Notes: generated from the letters alone by a model not told the origin. DNA of 64,000 nucleotides from JAZREA01 sp045660545 (GCA_045660545.1 JAZREA010000006.1:1-64000), one strand, 5' to 3'; numbered from the stretch's first letter, positions 50,702 through 59,424 are shown. A program made the numbers and translations.

Positions 50702-51649
50702 TTATTTATTTAAATATTTAGCAACTTCTTGTGCAACAAGCTTTGTAATCATCTCTATGTTATCAGGAGTTACTTCAGCTGTGTTGGACAAATCCGCCTT
50801 GCCGTCGCTGCTGAAAAGCTTCATTTTCTTAAGACTCTCTTGCTTAACAGCCTCTACTGCTGCGGGGATAAGGTCGATAAGGCCCTTTTCCATGCTCGAG
50901 AACTTCTTAAATTCTGCCTCTACTGCTGCAACGTTGATGTCTGTAAAGATGTTAACTTTACTGATACCGTCCTTTATAGCCTGCTTAAAGTCAGAATCTG
51001 TAAGACCGGAACCACCGTGAAGAACAAGCGGAACGTCAACAGTCTTTGCGATTGTGCGGATTCTTTCAAAGTCGAGCTTAGGCGGAAGCTTGTATGCGCC
51101 GTGTGCGTTACCAACAGCAATAGCCAAAGCGTCAACACCTGTCTTTTCAACAAAGTCTTTTGCAAGTTTCGGGTCTGTAAAGTACTTGGAAGGGTCAGCA
51201 AGGTGTGATGAGCCCTCAGCAGAACCTTCGTTGTCACCAACGTGACCAAGTTCGCCCTCAATTGTTGCGCCGTATGAATGTGCGATGTCCGCCATTTCCT
51301 TAACCTTACGAACGTTTTCCTCGTAAGAGTCTGTCGAGCAGTCGTACATTATAGAGCTGAATCCAAGTTCAAGCGCCTTGATACATGTGTCATAAGTAAG
51401 ACCGTGGTCAAGGTGTACAACAACAGGAACAGAAGCCTTTTTAGCCATCGGAAGCAGGTAATAGGAAACCTCCTCCAAAGGACCGTACGGCAAAAGCACC
51501 TCAGCAGTACCCATAATAACCGGGGACCTTGATGACTCCGCTGCATTGATAATTCCGCGTGCAAGCTCTAAGTTAACCGCGTTAAACAAGCCTACTGCGT
51601 ATTGATTTTTCTTTGCCGGTCTTAAAACCTCATTCATATTAACTAACAT
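50702..51649 (-). CDS. Class II (FBA/GatY-type) aldolase with a C-terminal tail resembling an encapsulation peptide
   Basis: 315 residues. Zn ligands of class II aldolases: His82 (VVVHLDHGL), His183 (GNAHGAYK), His211 (VLHGGSGL), with Glu near 133 (GELGHVGD). The fold is of the fructose/tagatose-bisphosphate aldolase family and ends near residue 275. An extra tail follows: a linker, then TPDNIEMITKLVAQEVAKYL (295-314), an amphipathic helix like the targeting peptides on other enzymes of this operon. It probably cleaves a ketose phosphate into dihydroxyacetone phosphate and an aldehyde, here likely lactaldehyde, inside or at the shell. In related loci this role is usually held by a fuculose-phosphate-type aldolase of another family. 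Last gene of the operon. Confidence 0.8.
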   Translation of the reverse strand: MLVNMNEVLRPAKKNQYAVGLFNAVNLELARGIINAAESSRSPVIMGTAEVLLPYGPLEEVSYYLLPMAKKASVPVVVHLDHGLTYDTCIKALELGFSSIMYDCSTDSYEENVRKVKEMADIAHSYGATIEGELGHVGDNEGSAEGSSHLADPSKYFTDPKLAKDFVEKTGVDALAIAVGNAHGAYKLPPKLDFERIRTIAKTVDVPLVLHGGSGLTDSDFKQAIKDGISKVNIFTDINVAAVEAEFKKFSSMEKGLIDLIPAAVEAVKQESLKKMKLFSSDGKADLSNTAEVTPDNIEMITKLVAQEVAKYLNK

Positions 51650-51684
51650 TGTATTTTCCTCCTAAGCATTAGATTAAGTTATAT

Positions 51685-52446
51685 TTAAACATTAATAATT
51701 TCAACGTTATTTTCTTTCAGAAGCAGCTCTGTTTCTTCATCAAATTGAGCGTCAGTAACGATATACTCGATGTCTTCAAAAGAAGCCAGCTTCATATACC
51801 CCACCTTGCCGATTTTCGACTTGTCACAAAGATAGTAATGAAAGCGCGAATTTTCAATCATTCTTTGCTTTATAAAGCATTCCTGTTCGTTACCCTCGAG
51901 TATAATGTTTGAATTTCCTATACCCTTACTGGAAAAGAACATCTTGTCTGCAAAGTAATTATCGGTAATGTAGTTCTCTGCGATAGTCCCGACAAACGAC
52001 TGATTGTTGCTTACCATACCGCCAATTGCGATAACCTTTATTCCCTCAACTCCCGAAAGCTCGTTTATTACCCTTATGGAATTGGTAACGACGGTGATGT
52101 TTTTCATATTTTTAAGCTCTTTTGCCATGTAAAACGTTGTGGTAGACGCGTCTAAAAATATGCTGTCTCCCGGCGCAACATACTCCACAGCCTTGTGCGC
52201 CAGCGCAAGCTTAGCCTCTACGTTTAAGGTCTTTCTCTTTTCCAGCGAAAGCTCGTAGTTTCCGCCCTCAATCGGCAAGGCACCGCCGTGCGTTCTTCTC
52301 AAAAGCTCTTTTGATTCTAATTTTTCCAGGTCTCTGCGGACCGTCTCCTCGGTTACACCCAAGGTTGCGCTTAACTTGCTGACGGTAACTGTGCCTTCTG
52401 TTTTCAAAATGCTGAGTATCTCCTGCTGTCTTTCAAACGCTAGCAT
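51685..52446 (-). CDS. DeoR-family transcriptional regulator
   Basis: 253 residues. N-terminal helix-turn-helix VSKLSATLGVTEETVRRDLEKLESKELLRRTHGGA, then the DeoR sensor domain (DSIFLDASTTTFYMAKEL). Such repressors are released by phosphorylated sugars. Located between pduL and the aldolase gene, it likely senses a sugar phosphate that feeds the microcompartment and controls the operon. GGAGGGG precedes the ATG. Confidence 0.9.
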   Translation of the reverse strand: MLAFERQQEILSILKTEGTVTVSKLSATLGVTEETVRRDLEKLESKELLRRTHGGALPIEGGNYELSLEKRKTLNVEAKLALAHKAVEYVAPGDSIFLDASTTTFYMAKELKNMKNITVVTNSIRVINELSGVEGIKVIAIGGMVSNNQSFVGTIAENYITDNYFADKMFFSSKGIGNSNIILEGNEQECFIKQRMIENSRFHYYLCDKSKIGKVGYMKLASFEDIEYIVTDAQFDEETELLLKENNVEIINV

Positions 52447-52495
52447 TTTACCCCTCCGTTTCTTGGACTTTCGTCTTATGTTTATTCAGAGCCTA

Positions 52496-53149
52496 CTATT
52501 TTGTAATGATGTGGACAACATCTCCGTTTTTAAGTCCTGCGGAGTTGGCATCGTCCGTATCGATATGCATTTCTACGTTAAAGTCATCTCGCACACGAAT
52601 CTGTACATCATAGAACTTTGTAGACTTAATACCGTCGATAACTACGTCTACATAGTCGTTGTCTTTAAGGTTTAGAGACTCTGCAAATTCAGGAGTCAAG
52701 TGAATGTGTCGGTTAGCAATTATTACGCCTTCTTTAAGATAAATGCTACCCTTTGGACCGACCACCACTAACTTCTCCGAGCCTTTTACATCCCCCGAGG
52801 GACGCACAGGCGGGCTAACCTTTAAAACGAATGTATCCGTACGGGAAATCTCGACCTGAGTGTTTTTTCTGACAGGGCCAAGAACCCTTACGTTTTCAAT
52901 AGCTTTAAGCGACGGGCCGACAAGCGTTACAACCTCGTTTGACGCAAACTCCTTGCCCATAAGTACCTTTTTGGGCGTAAGCTCGTATCCCTCGCCAAAG
53001 AGCGTGTCTAAATCTTCTCTCGAAAGGTGTATGTGCCTTTGCGAAACACCAATTTTAACGTAGTCGTCTTTTTTATTACTATTGGCAGTAACATTTAATT
53101 GGCTAACAGCGTCTCTTACTGCTTTTTCAATTATCTGTGCGTTGTTCAT
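52496..53149 (-). CDS. pduL: PduL-type phosphate propanoyltransferase with encapsulation peptide
   Basis: 217 residues. N-terminal amphipathic helix NNAQIIEKAVRDAVSQLN, a linker, then two PduL domains with the Zn-binding His motifs HIHLSREDL, RHIHLTPEFA and MHIDTDDANS. It converts propionyl-CoA to propionyl phosphate, recycling CoA in the shell. A kinase to make ATP (PduW/AckA type) is not in the window. 28 bp behind the second BMC-T gene. Confidence 0.9.
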   Translation of the reverse strand: MNNAQIIEKAVRDAVSQLNVTANSNKKDDYVKIGVSQRHIHLSREDLDTLFGEGYELTPKKVLMGKEFASNEVVTLVGPSLKAIENVRVLGPVRKNTQVEISRTDTFVLKVSPPVRPSGDVKGSEKLVVVGPKGSIYLKEGVIIANRHIHLTPEFAESLNLKDNDYVDVVIDGIKSTKFYDVQIRVRDDFNVEMHIDTDDANSAGLKNGDVVHIITK

Positions 53150-53177
53150 AATGTATTACCACCTTTATATTGGTAAA

Positions 53178-53831
53178 TTAAACTTCATAATCAAAATACT
53201 TCATAATCTCGCCATGTGGACGTGCTATTACCTCGCATCCACACACCTGACCAAGCGGCTCGGCAGCAGCCTTGCCCGCTTCTAATGCAGCTAAAACGTC
53301 CGAAACGTCGCCCTTTACAATCAGCGTTACAAGTCGTCCGCCCAAAAGCTTTTCACAATGGATAAGGTTAACGCTCGCAGCCTTTACCATAGCGTCAAGG
53401 CCCGTAATTGCAGCAACCATACCGGAAACTTCCAAAAGACCTATCGAAAAGTCAACATTTGGAACATCAGCATCAACACCATAAAAGGTCTTGGGCAGCT
53501 TTTTGTTGTACTTTTCCTTGTTCATATCCAAAAGGTACGCAAGCTTTTCTGTCCCGTCTCCTGGGCGCGCAATTATATGGGAAACTATGTACTTGTTCTC
53601 GCCCATGGCATAGGCCTTTGCGGCATCAATAGCCGACGTAACAGCTGAAACAGCCCCCTCTATCTTTAACTCCATAACCACCGGAGCAGGAACGTCAGCA
53701 CTTTTAGGCCTGTTTCTGTCAAAGGCAATTACCTTTACGTCTGCCGCCTTTGCCGCTATATCAGCCGCGCAAACAGCAGTTGTAAAGCTATATACTTCAA
53801 GCATTCCTAATGCGTTCATTTGGTTCTCCAT
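53178..53831 (-). CDS. BMC-T tandem-domain shell protein
   Basis: 217 residues with two BMC domains: ALGMLEVYSFTTAVCAADIAAKAA at the start and FSIGLLEVSGMVAAITGLDAMVKAASV from about residue 128; the second ends with VIARPHGEIMKYF. It forms pseudohexameric trimers in the microcompartment shell. It is longer than PduT (182) because of the segment between domains. The second domain resembles the BMC-H proteins of this operon. No Cys at the pore position is seen. Confidence 0.85.
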   Translation of the reverse strand: MENQMNALGMLEVYSFTTAVCAADIAAKAADVKVIAFDRNRPKSADVPAPVVMELKIEGAVSAVTSAIDAAKAYAMGENKYIVSHIIARPGDGTEKLAYLLDMNKEKYNKKLPKTFYGVDADVPNVDFSIGLLEVSGMVAAITGLDAMVKAASVNLIHCEKLLGGRLVTLIVKGDVSDVLAALEAGKAAAEPLGQVCGCEVIARPHGEIMKYFDYEV

Positions 53832-53863
53832 TCCGCCACATTAAGCGGCCTTTACTTTAAAAA

Positions 53864-55264
53864 TCAAACAATATGCAATCCGTCTACCATTACACAACGA
53901 CGCTGTCTTGTAAACGAATGAGCAGCAGTCAGACCCTCGCCTGTCGGGCCAGCGATAGTGAAGGTTGTGTATCCTTCTCCGCCTGCACCTATTCCTGCAT
54001 AAGAAGGAGCATTTTTAACAAAAATGGTAGTCTCAACTTCTCTTGCAAACTTAGTAAGGTTGTCAACATTCTTGGAATGAATGTGTGCGGAATGTCTGTT
54101 TCCGTGCTCAGCTGCAACCGCCTTTTCAATAGCCTCGTCTATGTCAGCAACTCTGACTATCGGAAGCACAGGCATCATCATTTCAACCTGTACAAACGGG
54201 TGGCAAGCTTTTGTTTCGCAGATGATAAGACGTGCATCAGAGTCAATTCCAAGCTCTTTTAGGAACTTTCCTGCGTCTTTACCTACCCATTTTTTATTTA
54301 TAGAATATTTTCCGTCTTTTTCAATCAATGCAAGCTTAACAAGCTGGTCTATCTGTGAACCTTTAATCAGGTACGCACCCGACTCCTGCATGCCTGCAAT
54401 AAGCTGGTTTGCAACCGAATCTACTACAAAGCACTCTTTTTCCGCAATGCACGGCAAGTTGTTGTCAAAGCTTGCTCCCGCAACAATGTCGCGTGCCGCT
54501 TTTTTAACGTCAGCTGTTTCGTCAACGATTACCGGCGGGTTACCTGCGCCTGCACCGATCGCCTTCTTGCCCGAAGACAAAAGCGCCTTAACAACACCGG
54601 GACCGCCCGTTGCAACAAGCATACGAACAATCGGCGACTTCATCATCTCGTTGGATGACTCCATAGTAGGATTATATACCGAAACAACCAGATTTTCCGG
54701 ACCGCCCGCCTCTAATATTGCGCGGTTAACAAGGTCAACAGCGTAATTTGCAGTCTTACAAGCGTTAGGATGTGGATTAAACACAACAGCGTTACCGCCC
54801 GCAATCATACCGATAGAGTTACAAATAACAGTTTCGCTTGGGTTGGTCGAAGGAGTGATACTTCCTATAACACCGTAGGGAGCCATCTCAATTAGCGTAA
54901 GACCGTTATCACCCGTCATAACCGAAGGCGACAAATCTTCTGTACCCGGTGTCTTGTTAGCGACCAACTGGTGCTTGATTATTTTGTCAGAAACCCTGCC
55001 CATACCTGTTTCGCAAACACCGAGCTTTGCCATCTCTTCCGCTTCGTTTAGTGTAAGCTCGCGGATTTTAGATATCATCTTCTCTCTTTGTTCGATAGAG
55101 TATGAACGGTACTGTTTATAAGCCTTGCTAACAGCCTCGAGCGCGTCAGCCATGTTGTCAAACACGCCCTTGTATGTACGTGCGTCCTCGTTTACGCCCT
55201 GTGTTTGTACGTTATCAAGTACGCTTTTTATTATTGATCTGATCTGATTTTCGTCCATTTTCAT
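53864..55264 (-). CDS. pduP: CoA-acylating aldehyde dehydrogenase (PduP/EutE type) with encapsulation peptide
   Basis: 466 residues. The N-terminal helix ENQIRSIIKSVLDNVQTQ (5-22) plus linker is a typical shell-targeting peptide. The catalytic core has ITPSTNPSETVICNSIGM, TGGPGVVKALLSSGKKAIGAG and the nucleophile Cys272 (NNLPCIAEKE). It oxidises propionaldehyde to propionyl-CoA with NAD+ inside the compartment, supplying NADH for the alcohol dehydrogenase. Between the PduT and BMC-T genes. Confidence 0.9.
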   Translation of the reverse strand: MKMDENQIRSIIKSVLDNVQTQGVNEDARTYKGVFDNMADALEAVSKAYKQYRSYSIEQREKMISKIRELTLNEAEEMAKLGVCETGMGRVSDKIIKHQLVANKTPGTEDLSPSVMTGDNGLTLIEMAPYGVIGSITPSTNPSETVICNSIGMIAGGNAVVFNPHPNACKTANYAVDLVNRAILEAGGPENLVVSVYNPTMESSNEMMKSPIVRMLVATGGPGVVKALLSSGKKAIGAGAGNPPVIVDETADVKKAARDIVAGASFDNNLPCIAEKECFVVDSVANQLIAGMQESGAYLIKGSQIDQLVKLALIEKDGKYSINKKWVGKDAGKFLKELGIDSDARLIICETKACHPFVQVEMMMPVLPIVRVADIDEAIEKAVAAEHGNRHSAHIHSKNVDNLTKFAREVETTIFVKNAPSYAGIGAGGEGYTTFTIAGPTGEGLTAAHSFTRQRRCVMVDGLHIV

Positions 55265-55297
55265 ATTAAATCATCAACCTCTCGTCAGAATAAGTGA

Positions 55298-55846
55298 TTA
55301 AAGAATCTTTTCCCAAAGCTTCATGTCAGGGTTTGGTATAATTGAATAGTCAAGCAACATACCCTTGTCGCCCGCAGCAGCCTTTGCGTTGTCAACAGCG
55401 GCCTGTACGGCAGCGACCTCTCCGGTCATAAGCATATAAGACTTACCGCACATACCTCTTGCTATTCTAAGCTCTACCAAAGTAACGTCGGCAGTCTTAG
55501 CAGCGGCGTCGGCCGCAACTATTGCAGAAGCACCCGAAAATGTCTCTACAACGCCCAAAGCACGTGGGTTTTCTACATCAACAGTTGCATATATCGCAGG
55601 AAAAACGCCCTCGTGAACGTTACCCAGTACAAAGCTGTCAACAAGCTTGTCTCCGTTAATCGTCTTAGCGGCGTCAACAGAAGCTTTAATAGCGCTAAGC
55701 TCACCGCCAATAATCACTATGTATTTACCGGGACAAACAACCTGAGCTTCAATAATCTGTACGTCTGCTGTTTTAGCCATCGTATCCGCGGCCAAAATTC
55801 CGGTCGATACTGTGGTATATTCAATCATTCCTATCGCGTTTGCCAT
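55298..55846 (-). CDS. pduT: PduT-like BMC-T shell protein with Fe-S ligand cysteine
   Basis: 182 residues with two BMC domains. The segment VVCPGKYIVIIGGE places Cys38 where PduT of Salmonella holds the pore [4Fe-4S] cluster (CPGKF). Together with the neighbouring PduS it probably forms an electron path across the shell. The second domain starts RALGVVETFSGASAI. It sits directly after pduS (4 bp). Confidence 0.9.
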   Translation of the reverse strand: MANAIGMIEYTTVSTGILAADTMAKTADVQIIEAQVVCPGKYIVIIGGELSAIKASVDAAKTINGDKLVDSFVLGNVHEGVFPAIYATVDVENPRALGVVETFSGASAIVAADAAAKTADVTLVELRIARGMCGKSYMLMTGEVAAVQAAVDNAKAAAGDKGMLLDYSIIPNPDMKLWEKIL

Positions 55847-55850
55847 ATTA

Positions 55851-57188
55851 TCACTTCCTGCTCTTTTCTATAATGATATGTTTTTCGTTTACTTCAAGCA
55901 CTTTTCCGTCAACAGGCGAATGAAGTGCCACACCAAGCTTGCCCTCTGGTGCGGATGCAATTATCTGCTCCTTTAAAACCTCGTCGCCTTTTTTAACAAC
56001 TGATGTCGACGGTGCACCGATGTTTTGATTCGTTGCTATTACAAACCTTTTTGCAACAAGCTCTTCGTCGTTAATCGGAGCCTCTACGTTGTACTTAGTC
56101 AGGCCAAGTCGTCTTACAAGACGCTCTACCGGCACACTTCTGTACTTTCTCTTTTCGGAAACTCCGTTAAATTCTGCGTCCTTTGAAGGACCAATTCCGT
56201 TAGCACGCAGACGTGTTTTGTACTCGTTTATAAGAGTTGCGGGAGAAAGCCCCTGCATACACGAATACATCTCACAAAGTCCGCACTGCGAACAGTAAAC
56301 CGTGTCTAAAAACGGCTTTGATTCAAACACCTTGTTCTGCGAAACCCCGTGCATAAACGCCTGAGGGTTAATCGGATGACCCATAAGGTTTCTCGAACAC
56401 AGGTCTGTACACATACGGCAACTGCAACAAGCACTCATCGCACGCTTAATGCCGATGCTTGGCTTTACAGTTTTCCTCTGAACTATATAATGACTTTGCG
56501 GCAAGAGTATTACCGCATTAGTTGTTTTCGTAATCACGCCATGAGGGGTGCCTATTATACCCGTCATGGGACCTCCTACCAAATAGGCAGGATTGTCTAT
56601 CTTACAGCCTCCGCAAAGGTCAACAACCTCCTTAAAGCTCATACCAAGAGGCGCCTTTACAACCGAAGGCCTTTCGACCTCGCCGGCTACCATCAGATAC
56701 TTATGAGTAACAGGAGCGTTTTCGTTAACGGCTCTGTAAATGTTAAGCATAGTCTCTACATTAAAGACTGTAACCCCGACCGTAATCGGAATGTTGCCGG
56801 GCTTTATAGCCTTGCCTGTAACCTCGTATGTAAGAACAACCTCGTCGCCCGCAGGATAAATCTCCGGCAAGAACGAAATGCTCACCTTAGGGTACGCAAC
56901 CATAGCGGCGCGAACGGCATCAGCAGCTCCCTTGTACGACGGCTTAATCGCAACGATAGCACGCTCCGCCTCAACAGCGTCCGCAACCATCGACAAAGCG
57001 CCTACAATCTCGAATGCATACTTTTCCAAAAGCTGCCTGTGCACCTTAAACAAAGGCTCACATTCAGCACAGTTTAAAATTATTGTGTCTGCTCGTTTGT
57101 CGAGCTTAGCATATGCAGGGAAACCGGCACCGCCTGCACCGACGATGCCATTATCCTGCAAAATCTTGGTTAATTTCTCTAATTGCAT
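55851..57188 (-). CDS. pduS: PduS-like RnfC-type flavo-iron-sulfur reductase
   Basis: 445 residues. Glycine-rich GAGGAGFPAYAKLD and TIILNCAECEP (NADH/FMN-binding SLBB/RnfC-type), then Cys clusters CCSCRMCTDLC and YCSQCGLCEMYSC for two [4Fe-4S] centres. PduS in B12-dependent systems reduces cobalamin; in B12-independent glycyl-radical loci its partner is not clear, and it may regenerate NAD+ or supply electrons with PduT. It follows eutN by 3 bp. Confidence 0.9.
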   Translation of the reverse strand: MQLEKLTKILQDNGIVGAGGAGFPAYAKLDKRADTIILNCAECEPLFKVHRQLLEKYAFEIVGALSMVADAVEAERAIVAIKPSYKGAADAVRAAMVAYPKVSISFLPEIYPAGDEVVLTYEVTGKAIKPGNIPITVGVTVFNVETMLNIYRAVNENAPVTHKYLMVAGEVERPSVVKAPLGMSFKEVVDLCGGCKIDNPAYLVGGPMTGIIGTPHGVITKTTNAVILLPQSHYIVQRKTVKPSIGIKRAMSACCSCRMCTDLCSRNLMGHPINPQAFMHGVSQNKVFESKPFLDTVYCSQCGLCEMYSCMQGLSPATLINEYKTRLRANGIGPSKDAEFNGVSEKRKYRSVPVERLVRRLGLTKYNVEAPINDEELVAKRFVIATNQNIGAPSTSVVKKGDEVLKEQIIASAPEGKLGVALHSPVDGKVLEVNEKHIIIEKSRK

Positions 57189-57191
57189 AAT

Positions 57192-57464
57192 TTACTCCAG
57201 TCCTATTGCGTCATCAATAATGCCGACAATCGCAGCATCAACAGGGGATGTCTCTACGCCACAGCCAATACGTGCCGCACTGCCCGTAGCGACCAAAACA
57301 TCTTCACCTATACCGGCACCGACATTATCAATCGCAACAATTCTGCCGTCGCCTGCCATATTCTTGTACGGCTGCACAATGAGAAATTTATTTCCCGTCA
57401 AATTTTCATTTTTACGGGTGGCAACAACACTGCCAACTACCTTACCTACTATCATGCAATTCAC
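57192..57464 (-). CDS. eutN: EutN/CcmL-type pentameric vertex protein (BMC-P)
   Basis: 90 residues with the BMC-P hallmarks MIVGKVVGSVVATRKNENLTG, KFLIVQPY, VAIDNVGAGIGEDVLVATGSAAR. Pentamers cap the twelve shell vertices. One copy is present in the operon, which suffices. Confidence 0.95.
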   Translation of the reverse strand: MNCMIVGKVVGSVVATRKNENLTGNKFLIVQPYKNMAGDGRIVAIDNVGAGIGEDVLVATGSAARIGCGVETSPVDAAIVGIIDDAIGLE

Positions 57465-57491
57465 CTTCCGTTAAAGTATTTTAGGAAGATA

Positions 57492-57890
57492 TTATTTTAA
57501 TGTAGGCAAAATCTTCTCAACGTCACCATGAGGTCTTGGAATTACGTGTGTTGCGATAATTTCGCCCAATTTTGTAGCAGCGCTTCCGCCTGCTTCAACA
57601 GCTGACTTAACAGCGCCAACGTCACCGCGTACCATAACGCTTACCAAACCGGAACCGATTTTCTCTGTACCGATAAGTACAACGTTTGCAGCCTTTACCA
57701 TTGCGTCAGCAGCCTCGATTGCAGCTACCAAACCTCTTGTTTCTACCATACCTAATGCTTCCTGTGCCATTTTTTTATCCTCCTTAATATTGTTTATGAT
57801 TTTTGTTTCATCATTAACCTTTTTAGTTTCTGCCGCCTTGGGCGCAGCCTTCGGAGCAGCTTTTTTTGTTGTAGTTTTCTTTTCAGCCAT
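57492..57890 (-). CDS. BMC-H shell protein with basic N-terminal extension and second start
   Basis: 132 residues from ATG 57890. Residues 1-40 are an Ala/Lys-rich extension (MAEKKTTTKKAAPKAAPKAA and a linker); residues 41-132 are a normal BMC-H (MAQEALGMVETRGLVAAIEA). An AGGCGG lies before the first ATG, and a perfect AAGGAGG is found within the extension, 8 bases before the internal ATG at 57770. So two forms, 132 and 92 residues, are likely made. The core is about 88% identical to the next gene. The extension may face the lumen or bind nucleic acid or cargo; this is not known. Confidence 0.8.
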   Translation of the reverse strand: MAEKKTTTKKAAPKAAPKAAETKKVNDETKIINNIKEDKKMAQEALGMVETRGLVAAIEAADAMVKAANVVLIGTEKIGSGLVSVMVRGDVGAVKSAVEAGGSAATKLGEIIATHVIPRPHGDVEKILPTLK

Positions 57891-57905
57891 AGTTTTTACC
57901 GCCTA

Positions 57906-58181
57906 TTAAAGCTGTGGGAGAATTTTTTCTACATCGCCGTGCGGTCTTGGAATTACGTGAACAGCAACCAATTCGCCCAATTTTTCAGCAGCGCTTGCGC
58001 CCACTTCTGTAGCAGCCTTAACAGCGCCTACGTCACCGCGTACCATAACGCTTACCAAACCGGAACCGATTTTCTCTGTACCTACAAGTACTACCTCAGC
58101 AGCCTTTACCATTGCATCAGCAGCCTCGATTGCAGCTACCAAACCTCTTGTTTCTACCATACCTAATGCTTCCTGTGCCAT
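57906..58181 (-). CDS. BMC-H hexameric shell protein
   Basis: 91 residues, one BMC domain of PduA/PduJ type (MAQEALGMVETRG, VSVMVRGDVGAVKAAT, VIPRPHGDVEKIL). The major flat-facet shell protein of the compartment. GGAGGTG precedes the ATG. It is directly followed by the extended copy. Confidence 0.95.
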   Translation of the reverse strand: MAQEALGMVETRGLVAAIEAADAMVKAAEVVLVGTEKIGSGLVSVMVRGDVGAVKAATEVGASAAEKLGELVAVHVIPRPHGDVEKILPQL

Positions 58182-58203
58182 TTAAAGTCACCTCCAAAAT
58201 AAT

Positions 58204-59424
58204 TTATTCATTTATTATTGCTATTTTTAAACCTTCCATCTTCAGATTAGTAACATGAGCTTCGTTAATCTGAGAAAGAGGGAATTTATGAGTTATAAGC
58301 TTGTGCATCGGAAGTCCGATACCCTTAGCTCTCTTTAAGAAATCAAACGTTGTTGCGTAGTCGCGCAGCGTATATGCCCACGAGCCAACCATCGTGATTT
58401 CCTTAGAACAAAGGTCAAAGTGCGGATTGATTGTAGCGTCTCCGCCGTTTATAAAGAACCCAAGCTCACAAAGTCCGCCACCGTTACGAATGAACTTGTA
58501 GATGTTGCTGTGTCCGACAGGCGAGCCTGTGCACTGGAACGCAAAGTCTGCAAGATATCCACCAAACGCGTCTTTAACCGCATCCGCAAGAGCTTCAATA
58601 CCCTTGTGGTCTTTAAAGTTAACAGTCTTAGTAGCGCCCATTTCTTTAGCAAAGCAAAGTCTCTTTTCCTCACCGTCAACAGCTACGATGTTTTCGATAC
58701 CCATTGTACGCAAAACTGCGATGCAGATAAGACCGATAGGACCGCAGCCCTGAACAACAACTCTGCTGTTAAAGCGAAGGATTCCTGTTGTCTTGGCACG
58801 TTCTACCGCGTGAATCAACACTGCGGAAGGCTCTACCAAAATTCTCTCGTCTAAGTTAAGGTCACTAACATTAAATACTGTTGAGCCGCCCCTTACAACT
58901 ATGTAGTCTGCAAACCATCCGTTTAAGTGGATATCGTCGTCAGGAAGAAGTCCGTAAAGGTCCGCGCCGTTACCGACGTTTTGCTTGTTAAGGTCGTACA
59001 TTGTGATATTAGGGTCGTCCTGGAAAATCATGCTTGTAACAACCTTGTCGCCAAGTTTTAGAGGCTTGCCTGCGCTGTCCTTTTTAACGTTCTTACCCAT
59101 TTTAACAATCTCGCCTGTTCCCTCGTGTCCCAAAACAACAGGGATAAGGCCAAACGGGTCGCGCTTAAATTCGTGAGCGTCTGTACCGCAAACACCACAG
59201 CCCTCAACCTTAACGAGAATGTCGTCGTCGCCAATCTCAGGGATTGGGAACTCTTTAATCTCGTACTTTTCCAAAGCAGTGAGCATTGCAACACGGCTCT
59301 TTGAAGGGATTGCACCGGCTGGTGCAGAAGCCTTTGCAGGAGCGTCGTTGCTTGCACCCATTTCCTGGAGCACTTGCTTTACTATCTGCTCGATATTCTT
59401 TGAATTGATATCCAAATTTATCAC
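58204..59424 (-). CDS. Zn-type MDR alcohol dehydrogenase with N-terminal encapsulation peptide
   Basis: 406 residues. Residues 9-23 (KNIEQIVKQVLQEMG) form an amphipathic helix followed by an Ala/Pro-rich linker, as in shell-targeted enzymes. The dehydrogenase core has Cys79 (GCGVCGTD), His100-Glu101 (LGHEGTGE) for the catalytic Zn and QGCGPIGLICIAV for NAD. The usual four-Cys structural Zn lobe after GDKV is absent. It would reduce propionaldehyde to propanol, or lactaldehyde to 1,2-propanediol, recycling NADH. In B12-type systems this task falls to an iron-type enzyme (PduQ). A second promoter lies upstream. Confidence 0.85.
   Translation of the reverse strand: MINLDINSKNIEQIVKQVLQEMGASNDAPAKASAPAGAIPSKSRVAMLTALEKYEIKEFPIPEIGDDDILVKVEGCGVCGTDAHEFKRDPFGLIPVVLGHEGTGEIVKMGKNVKKDSAGKPLKLGDKVVTSMIFQDDPNITMYDLNKQNVGNGADLYGLLPDDDIHLNGWFADYIVVRGGSTVFNVSDLNLDERILVEPSAVLIHAVERAKTTGILRFNSRVVVQGCGPIGLICIAVLRTMGIENIVAVDGEEKRLCFAKEMGATKTVNFKDHKGIEALADAVKDAFGGYLADFAFQCTGSPVGHSNIYKFIRNGGGLCELGFFINGGDATINPHFDLCSKEITMVGSWAYTLRDYATTFDFLKRAKGIGLPMHKLITHKFPLSQINEAHVTNLKMEGLKIAIINE

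Larger units (their letters stand above)
57492..58181 (-). repeat. Duplicated BMC-H genes
   Basis: The cores 57495-57770 and 57906-58181 are near-identical in sequence, including long stretches of identical DNA at the 5' ends (around 57700-57770 and 58110-58181). A recent tandem duplication or gene conversion is likely. Confidence 0.85.

Noticed and set aside
56349..57077. 242-codon open frame on the + strand
   Set aside because: Antisense to pduS; basic composition, no family resemblance and no promoter or ribosome site.
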